From Deltaproteobacteria bacterium (lineage in GTDB: Bacteria > Desulfobacterota > Syntrophia > Syntrophales > UBA8958): 37,502 bases of DNA. Shown here in pieces: positions 32,540-37,502 of the stretch. The notes below the pieces were generated by a model that was given only the letters and a program-made list of their open reading frames with translations, did no database searches and was not told the DNA's origin. Positions within the stretch are counted from its first letter, which is position 1; each line of letters opens with the position of its first letter. The DNA is taken from positions 1 through 37,502 of the forward strand of contig JAPLJZ010000078.1 of assembly GCA_026388335.1 (NCBI GenBank). Direction: 5' to 3'. Position numbers and translations under genes: made by a program.

Positions 32540-33307
32540 TTATTTCGCCGCTAACCTGATTGCCGCATCAAGCCGTATAACTTCGCCGTTGAGCATGGGA
32601 TTCTCTATTATATGCTGTGCCAGCCGTGCATACTCTTCGGGGTGCCCGAGCCGCTTGGGAAAGGGGGGCATTTTGGCAAGCGCTTCGCGTGCTGCCTCCG
32701 GCAGCGACCCCATCATTGGCGTGTTGAAGAGACCGGGAGCGATGGTCATCACCCTGATACCGTAATCCGCGCATTCCCGGGCCAAAGGAAGGGTCATGCC
32801 GACCACCCCTGCCTTTGATGCGCTGTAGGCCGGCTGGCCGACCTGCCCGTCAAAGGCCGCAGCGGATGCCGTGTTGACGATTATGCCTCTTTCGCCTTCA
32901 GAATTCGGGGTATTTTTTACCATTTGCTCAACAGCAAGCCTGATTACGTTGAACGTTCCCACCAGATTAATCTGTACCACTCGGTTAAAATTAGCCAGGG
33001 GCATGGGGCCTTTCTTGGAGAGAATCTTCCCCGGATCAGCGACGCCGGCGCAATTAATCGCCACGTTGAGTCCTCCGAACGCCTCCATAACTTTTGAAAC
33101 AGCCGCTTGAACGCTCTCATCACTTGTTACGTCAGCCTTGGTGAAAATCACATTCTCTCCGAGTGAAGACGCTAATTGTTCACCTCTTTCGACGGCAAAA
33201 TCGAGGATCGCAACCTTTGCGCCTCCCGATGCCAGCATGCGGACGCAGGCTTCCCCCAATCCCGATGCTCCACCCGTCACAATGGCAATACAGTCATTGA
33301 TATTCAT
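32540..33307 (-). CDS. Short-chain dehydrogenase, type II 3-hydroxyacyl-CoA dehydrogenase-like
   Basis: 255 residues. NAD-dependent Rossmann enzyme: TGGASGLGEA (cofactor loop), KADVTSDESVQ, NCAGVADPGK, and active-site IVNTASAAAFDGQVGQPAYSA with Ser, Y-x3-K. The insert after NCAG and the segment MAPG/TIAPGLFNTPMM are those of HSD17B10-type 3-hydroxyacyl-CoA dehydrogenases, which also act on 2-methyl-3-hydroxybutyryl-CoA. Placed between the CoA-transferase and the thiolase, it provides the oxidation step before thiolysis. Other SDR roles cannot be excluded by sequence alone. Confidence 0.88.
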   Translation of the reverse strand: MNINDCIAIVTGGASGLGEACVRMLASGGAKVAILDFAVERGEQLASSLGENVIFTKADVTSDESVQAAVSKVMEAFGGLNVAINCAGVADPGKILSKKGPMPLANFNRVVQINLVGTFNVIRLAVEQMVKNTPNSEGERGIIVNTASAAAFDGQVGQPAYSASKAGVVGMTLPLARECADYGIRVMTIAPGLFNTPMMGSLPEAAREALAKMPPFPKRLGHPEEYARLAQHIIENPMLNGEVIRLDAAIRLAAK

Positions 33308-33324
33308 TGGTATATCCTTTCTTC

Positions 33325-34665
33325 TCAGCCTTTGGCCTGCATATAGAAATTTTGTTTCAGCGCCGCTCTCAGTTCGCCCCTCAGATCGGGGTGGGCAATG
33401 TTGATCAGGGCTTCCGCTCGCTGCCTTCTGGATTTATATCTTAAATGGGCGATGCCGTACTCCGTTACAACGTAATCCGCATAGTGCCGGGGAACGGTAA
33501 CGGGTGACCCTAACGGGAGTTCCGGCAGAATAGATGACACAAGCCTTCCATCCTTCAAAGTTCTTGACGAGGACATCAGGGTAATCCCCCTGCCCCCCTT
33601 TGAATGATAGGCGCCGATTTGAAAATCGAGCTGTCCACCTGTTCCGCTGACCATGCGGTGACCGAGCCCCTCGGAACAGATCTGACCGCTGAAATCGATT
33701 AACAGGCCCATATTCATTGCCACCATGTTGGGATGCTGCGCAATGAATGCCGGGCTGTTAGTGTATGCGCAAGGATGAAATTCGCAGGTAGGATTCTCGT
33801 GAACATACTCATACATACCCTGATCGCCGATGCAGAAGGTGGCGGTTGTGATTCCCTTATGAAAGGGTTTCATATTATTTGTTACAATTCCCTTTTCGAT
33901 CAATTGCGGAAGTCCGATGGGAAACATCTCCGTATGGACCCCCAAATTATGCTTCCCCTCCAAGCCGGCCACGACCGCCTCGGGTATCTGCCCAATACCC
34001 ATCTGAATGGTGTCGCCGTCATTGATCAGCTCAAGAACATGCTCGCCAACTTTCTTTTCTCTCTCCCCGGGAGTTGCCCTCCCTACCGCCGGAATTTTGG
34101 ATGAGTTTTCCACGAAATAGTCAAATTCTGAAATATGCAGCCAGTTGTTGCCAAAAATAACCGGCATCTGGTCGTTCACTTCCCCGATCGCGATCCGCAG
34201 TTTTCCTGATGCCCTTCCTTCGCGGATGGTCTGTAGTGAGTAAAAATTGGTTAAGCCGAGATTCACATAGCCGCCTGCATTCGGGGATGAAACCATGCAG
34301 ATATAGACATCCGACCATTTTGCATATCTGTCGCCCAAGTCATGACTTTGTTCTGGATAAAAATCTGTAAAACGGGACTCATTGATTTTACGGGTGAGAG
34401 GCATACCGAAACAAGGGTTGTAATTGATGTGTCCGTCGAGCTGTAACATAAAATCCAGATCGTAAAGCTTGGATTGACGTACAGGGACCGAATCATTGAT
34501 CTCGACATTCTTCAGCTCCTGCCATTGATCCAGGATGGCATCGAACATGGCAGGTGAGCATGCGCCGATGCCCAGTCCGATACCCACCGTATCGCCTGAT
34601 TTAACCTGTTTGGCCGCGTCCTCAAGTGTAACCGATTTTTGTTTGTACGCTTCTTTCCAGTTCAT
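33325..34665 (-). CDS. Acetyl-CoA hydrolase/CoA-transferase family protein
   Basis: 446 residues, matching 4-hydroxybutyrate/butyryl-CoA:acetate CoA-transferases. Cytoplasmic transfer of CoA between carboxylic acids, which activates the substrate without ATP. Seen: GDTVGIGLGIGACSPAM near the N-terminus, MGIGQIPEAVVAGLEGKHNL, then GVHTEMFP with the catalytic Glu of the family, SGTGGQLDFQIGAYHSKGGR, and YADYVVTEYGIAHLR. SD AAAGGAGGG precedes the ATG. It is the first gene of the CoA cluster and so likely activates the acid that the downstream enzymes oxidise, using acetyl-CoA from the thiolase. The exact acid is unknown. Confidence 0.92.
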   Translation of the reverse strand: MNWKEAYKQKSVTLEDAAKQVKSGDTVGIGLGIGACSPAMFDAILDQWQELKNVEINDSVPVRQSKLYDLDFMLQLDGHINYNPCFGMPLTRKINESRFTDFYPEQSHDLGDRYAKWSDVYICMVSSPNAGGYVNLGLTNFYSLQTIREGRASGKLRIAIGEVNDQMPVIFGNNWLHISEFDYFVENSSKIPAVGRATPGEREKKVGEHVLELINDGDTIQMGIGQIPEAVVAGLEGKHNLGVHTEMFPIGLPQLIEKGIVTNNMKPFHKGITTATFCIGDQGMYEYVHENPTCEFHPCAYTNSPAFIAQHPNMVAMNMGLLIDFSGQICSEGLGHRMVSGTGGQLDFQIGAYHSKGGRGITLMSSSRTLKDGRLVSSILPELPLGSPVTVPRHYADYVVTEYGIAHLRYKSRRQRAEALINIAHPDLRGELRAALKQNFYMQAKG

Positions 34666-34739
34666 TGTTCCCTCCTTTAAGTAAGCTTTATGGACCAGTA
34701 GTAGGGGAAACCATACTGAAAGGCAATATTAAGATTCTT

Positions 34740-34753
34740 TTAATAATTATTAA
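34740..34753. promoter_or_regulatory. 14-bp palindrome in front of the CoA cluster
   Basis: TTAATAATTATTAA is a perfect palindrome in the AT-rich 101-bp gap between the PAS-LuxR gene and the CoA-transferase gene, flanked by CTTT/AAG. It may be an operator for the cluster, or part of a terminator for the regulator gene. No convincing -35/-10 pair is visible. Confidence 0.3.
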
Positions 34754-34766
34754 GAAAAAATTAATT

Positions 34767-36524
34767 TTAAGCGAGGGATGAAAGATAGGTCTGAAGGTTA
34801 TGTTTCTTTGTCAATCCGAGTTTGCGGCGGATGTTGTATCTGTGAATATTGATGGCGCTTTCTGATATATTAAGCATCTCAGCAATTTCCTTAGTGATTT
34901 TTCCCTCCTTAATAAGTCCTGCGATCTGGACTTCCCTGTTGGTCAGGCTGACATATTTTGAAGAAATTCGATGGGCAAACGGTGCGATAATATCTTTGAG
35001 GTTTGACTCCAGGACGTCGATATAAGCCATTGTTTTCAAGCCTTTCGATTCCCTCCTCAGTTTATCCAGATAAGGGATGATGAGTTTTTTCACATTTGCC
35101 AGAATCTTCTCCTCAAGATCATTCTTGTCCCCTTCCCTTTGCTTCAAGAGAACCCGCAACGCCGCATTCAAGTCTTCAAGTTGAATTTTCTTCGCTTGTA
35201 GTTCCTGCTCTCTGTTCTTCAAGGCCTCTTCATCCTGTTTACGTTCCGTAATATCACGGATGGACTCTATGGCGCCGACGACATTCCTCCTGCTGTCGTA
35301 AAGAGGACTGGCTTTCCCCCACAGGAAAGCCCTCTTCCCCTTCAGGGCAGGAACCCATGTTTCCACGATCAACAGATCCTGCTGTCTTTCGATAATAGAG
35401 TAGTAACCTCGTTCAACTTTCCGGTTCGATTTGAGCACCAGATCTATCATGATGGGTCTGGGCTTTCCGTAGAAGGGGACGGCATATTCATAATTTTCCT
35501 TCCCAAGCATATCCTGCGCAGCAACCCCGGTCATTTCCTCGATAGCACGATTCCAGGCGATGACCTTCCCTTTCCGATCAATAACAAGGGTGGCGTCCGG
35601 TAAAAAATCAATGATATCTGATAATCGCCTTTCTGATTCCCTGAGCCCCTCTTCTGCCAACTTGCGATCGGTTATATCCCGGATCGTTTCAATGGCCCCC
35701 AGAATATTCCCCCTGCTGTCATAAAGGGGGCTCGCCTTTCCCCAGAGAAAGGCGCATTTTCCTTTTAAAAAAGGGCTTTCAGCTTCCGCGATCAATAAAT
35801 CCTGTTGTTTCCTTACAATACTGTACTTCGTCTCGCTTTGAGTGTCCGGCTTCAGCAGCAGATCAACCAGCAAAGGTCTCCTCTCGTGGTAAAAGGGGAG
35901 AGCGTATTCATAGTTTCCTTTGCCCAGCATGTCCTTGGCCGGGATACCGGTCATCTCCTCTATGGCTCTATTCCAGATAATGACTTCCCCCTCATTGTCT
36001 ATTGCCAAGGTTGCATCGGGGAGGAAAGCGATGATGTCCGTCAGACGCTGTTCCGATTCTCTCAGAACATCATCCTTCAGTTTGCGCTCGGTAATGTCCA
36101 TGGAATTGCCGAGGATGGCCGGTTTCCCTTCGTATATGATGGACGTGACCATTTCCAGAATCCAGCGGACTTTCTTCTTTTTTGATATAATCCTGAACTC
36201 GTAAGGTGATTTACGTTCCCCCCGCAGCATCGCCCGGGCATTTTGTTTCACCATCGCCCTGTCTTCGGTATGGACAATATAATAAGAACTCCTCCCGATT
36301 AGTTCTTCCGGCCCGTAGCCGGCAAATGAGGTCGCATTGGTGTTTAAAAACCTAAACTTCCCATTCTGGACGACATAAATGCCCGCTAAAGAGTTCTCCG
36401 CAATATTTCTTAAAAGCTGTTCCCCTTTAACAAGCGTTTGCCTGCTTTTCCTAAGCTCAGCAATCTCTTCTTCCAAGGCTCCCAATTTCTTTTGTAATTG
36501 ATCGTAAGAAAAGTTTCTGGACAT
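34767..36524 (-). CDS. Triple-PAS LuxR-type transcriptional regulator
   Basis: 585 residues from the ATG at 36524 (SD GGGGGA); a TTG at 36530 is the alternative. Order: short coiled coil (residues 5-35), PAS1 about 40-150 ([19 protein letters not shown]), PAS2 about 160-290, PAS3 about 300-425, a coiled-coil linker with [18 protein letters not shown], and a C-terminal LuxR/GerE helix-turn-helix ([35 protein letters not shown]). PAS2 and PAS3 are clear duplicates sharing [30 protein letters not shown] and [13 protein letters not shown]. No receiver or kinase domain is present, so small-molecule sensing by PAS drives DNA binding. It precedes the CoA cluster in the same direction, so control of that cluster is likely, as for similar regulators beside acyl-CoA genes in syntrophs. 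Confidence 0.92.
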   Translation of the reverse strand: MSRNFSYDQLQKKLGALEEEIAELRKSRQTLVKGEQLLRNIAENSLAGIYVVQNGKFRFLNTNATSFAGYGPEELIGRSSYYIVHTEDRAMVKQNARAMLRGERKSPYEFRIISKKKKVRWILEMVTSIIYEGKPAILGNSMDITERKLKDDVLRESEQRLTDIIAFLPDATLAIDNEGEVIIWNRAIEEMTGIPAKDMLGKGNYEYALPFYHERRPLLVDLLLKPDTQSETKYSIVRKQQDLLIAEAESPFLKGKCAFLWGKASPLYDSRGNILGAIETIRDITDRKLAEEGLRESERRLSDIIDFLPDATLVIDRKGKVIAWNRAIEEMTGVAAQDMLGKENYEYAVPFYGKPRPIMIDLVLKSNRKVERGYYSIIERQQDLLIVETWVPALKGKRAFLWGKASPLYDSRRNVVGAIESIRDITERKQDEEALKNREQELQAKKIQLEDLNAALRVLLKQREGDKNDLEEKILANVKKLIIPYLDKLRRESKGLKTMAYIDVLESNLKDIIAPFAHRISSKYVSLTNREVQIAGLIKEGKITKEIAEMLNISESAINIHRYNIRRKLGLTKKHNLQTYLSSLA

Positions 36525-36582
36525 ATACAATCCCCCAATTAACGGCTTCTTGATTCAGGTCTATCTGGAGCTTGTCCTTCGG

Positions 36583-37437
36583 TTATAATCCCTGTAGAAA
36601 TTCCGACACCACCCGCAGAAACTCGCCCGGATTGTCCGTGTGCACCGGATGAGCCGCTCTGGGTATTTCCGCAAAGCTTCCTCTCGGGATAATGGCGCTC
36701 ATTTCCTTGGCGATTTCATGTCCCATTACCCGGCTTTCTTCACCGCGAATGATGAGTGATGGGCAACGAATCTCCCGAAGGTATGGTCGGAGATCGTATC
36801 GGTCGAAATGAACCAGGACCTCCCGGTCGAAGCGGGGGCGCCACTTGTCGTCTTTCCCTTCCTCAAGGGCAAATGAGGCGATGCGGTGCAGCATTTCCTC
36901 CTCCGCATAGGGACTGTTTTTTCGCGCCTCTTGAACATACTCGTGAATGGATGCATAGGCGGGCGGCAAGTTTTCGTAGAGGTTGAGGAGATATTTTTTG
37001 TTCCAGTCAGGCGGGCATGGTTCAATATCGGCATGAATGAGGCCGGCCACTTTTTCCGGTTGCAGGGCAGCATAGCGGGTTGCATGCAGCGCCCCCATGG
37101 AATGTCCCATCAGAATTACGTCATTCAATTGGAGAGCATGGACAAATTTATCAACATCGGCGACGTAGTCTTCGCAGCGGTAAGCAGGCGGCTGCGGCCA
37201 GTCGCTCCGTCCGTGGCCTCGCTGATCCAGGGCGATGACCCTGATCCGGTCTGCGACATGACCGGCAAAATGATCCCAAACGTGGGCGTCGTCGCCAATG
37301 CCGGGGAGTAAAAGCATGGTAGCCGGGTTTTCCTTGCCCCACTCCAGGTAATGAAGGCGCAGACCATCAATATAGATGAATATATCTTCCGGACGATTCG
37401 TCATGATCGGCACGCCAATATTGTTACTTCTATCCAT
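36583..37437 (-). CDS. Alpha/beta hydrolase
   Basis: 284 residues. Serine hydrolase fold: LLPGIGDDAHVWDHFA (oxyanion region), DQRGHGRSDWPQ, nucleophile elbow GHSMGA, and C-terminal HPVHTDNPGEF with the likely His. The acid position reads RGEESRVM, where most family members have Asp, so Glu may serve or another acid may be used. AGGAGG lies only 2 nt before the ATG at 37437; an ATG at 37404 (MTNRPEDIF) is an alternative start. Substrate unknown: an ester, thioester or C-C bond hydrolase are all possible. It is upstream of the PAS-LuxR gene by about 58 nt and may share its transcript. Confidence 0.88.
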   Translation of the reverse strand: MDRSNNIGVPIMTNRPEDIFIYIDGLRLHYLEWGKENPATMLLLPGIGDDAHVWDHFAGHVADRIRVIALDQRGHGRSDWPQPPAYRCEDYVADVDKFVHALQLNDVILMGHSMGALHATRYAALQPEKVAGLIHADIEPCPPDWNKKYLLNLYENLPPAYASIHEYVQEARKNSPYAEEEMLHRIASFALEEGKDDKWRPRFDREVLVHFDRYDLRPYLREIRCPSLIIRGEESRVMGHEIAKEMSAIIPRGSFAEIPRAAHPVHTDNPGEFLRVVSEFLQGL

Positions 37438-37502
37438 GTCCTCCTGCTATCTCCGAATGAAGGACGGTCGCGTCAGAAAGGGTCGCCATTGGAGGAACGA
37501 TC

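Noticed and set aside
1-37502. CRISPR array, tRNA/rRNA genes, integrase or transposase genes
   Set aside because: No regularly spaced repeats, cloverleaf-like sequences or recombinase motifs were recognised on either strand.

Overview
The window looks like the chromosome of an anaerobic deltaproteobacterium of the Syntrophus/Syntrophaceae type (Desulfobacterota). This is an inference from gene content: a beta-oxidation cluster with its own PAS-LuxR regulator, cytochrome bd beside a reverse rubrerythrin, a split-Soret type cytochrome c, and a Gram-negative alpha-2-macroglobulin/PbpC pair. No rRNA, tRNA, CRISPR array, transposase or integrase was recognised.

Region 1 (1-4160) is an oxygen-response block: a cut MarR-type regulator on the minus strand, then an Fe-S Rrf2 regulator, cydA, cydB and a reverse rubrerythrin on the plus strand. 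Region 2 (4160-5530) holds two possible small ORFs, a hairpin and a PhzF-family isomerase.

Region 3 (5670-11790) is the accessory part. A SIR2-domain protein overlaps a 948-residue Rad50/SMC-like ATPase with a zinc hook. This two-gene module resembles the Lamassu-Sir2/ABC-3C anti-phage class, but its ATPase has about 230 extra N-terminal residues I cannot assign. An orphan antitoxin-like gene and a two-gene toxin-antitoxin module (DUF6516/TumE type) follow. The TA DNA is bracketed by about 84-bp direct repeats that contain copies of the last codons of pbpC, whose intact gene lies 10 kb away. A copy of the toxin's last codons precedes the first repeat. This points to repeated duplication or cassette exchange.

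Region 4 (11790-20955) carries a split-Soret cytochrome (minus). Next comes an operon for aspartate/C4-dicarboxylate use: ACT-malic enzyme, a DAACS transporter broken by one in-frame TGA, aspartase and a family-3 binding lipoprotein. A NitT/TauT-type ABC transporter operon follows. The two operons share a conserved promoter element of about 35 bp. An HD-GYP relic sits in the leader of the second.

Region 5 (21161-29353, minus) is the envelope pair alpha-2-macroglobulin and pbpC, clearly GC-richer than region 3. A 122-bp palindromic MITE-like repeat follows. Region 6 (29666-37437, minus) is a fatty-acid or branched-acid CoA cluster: CoA-transferase, type II 3-hydroxyacyl-CoA dehydrogenase-like SDR, thiolase, DUF35 OB/zinc protein and acyl-CoA dehydrogenase. 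A triple-PAS LuxR regulator and an alpha/beta hydrolase lie upstream. The cluster lacks only an enoyl-CoA hydratase for a full beta-oxidation round.
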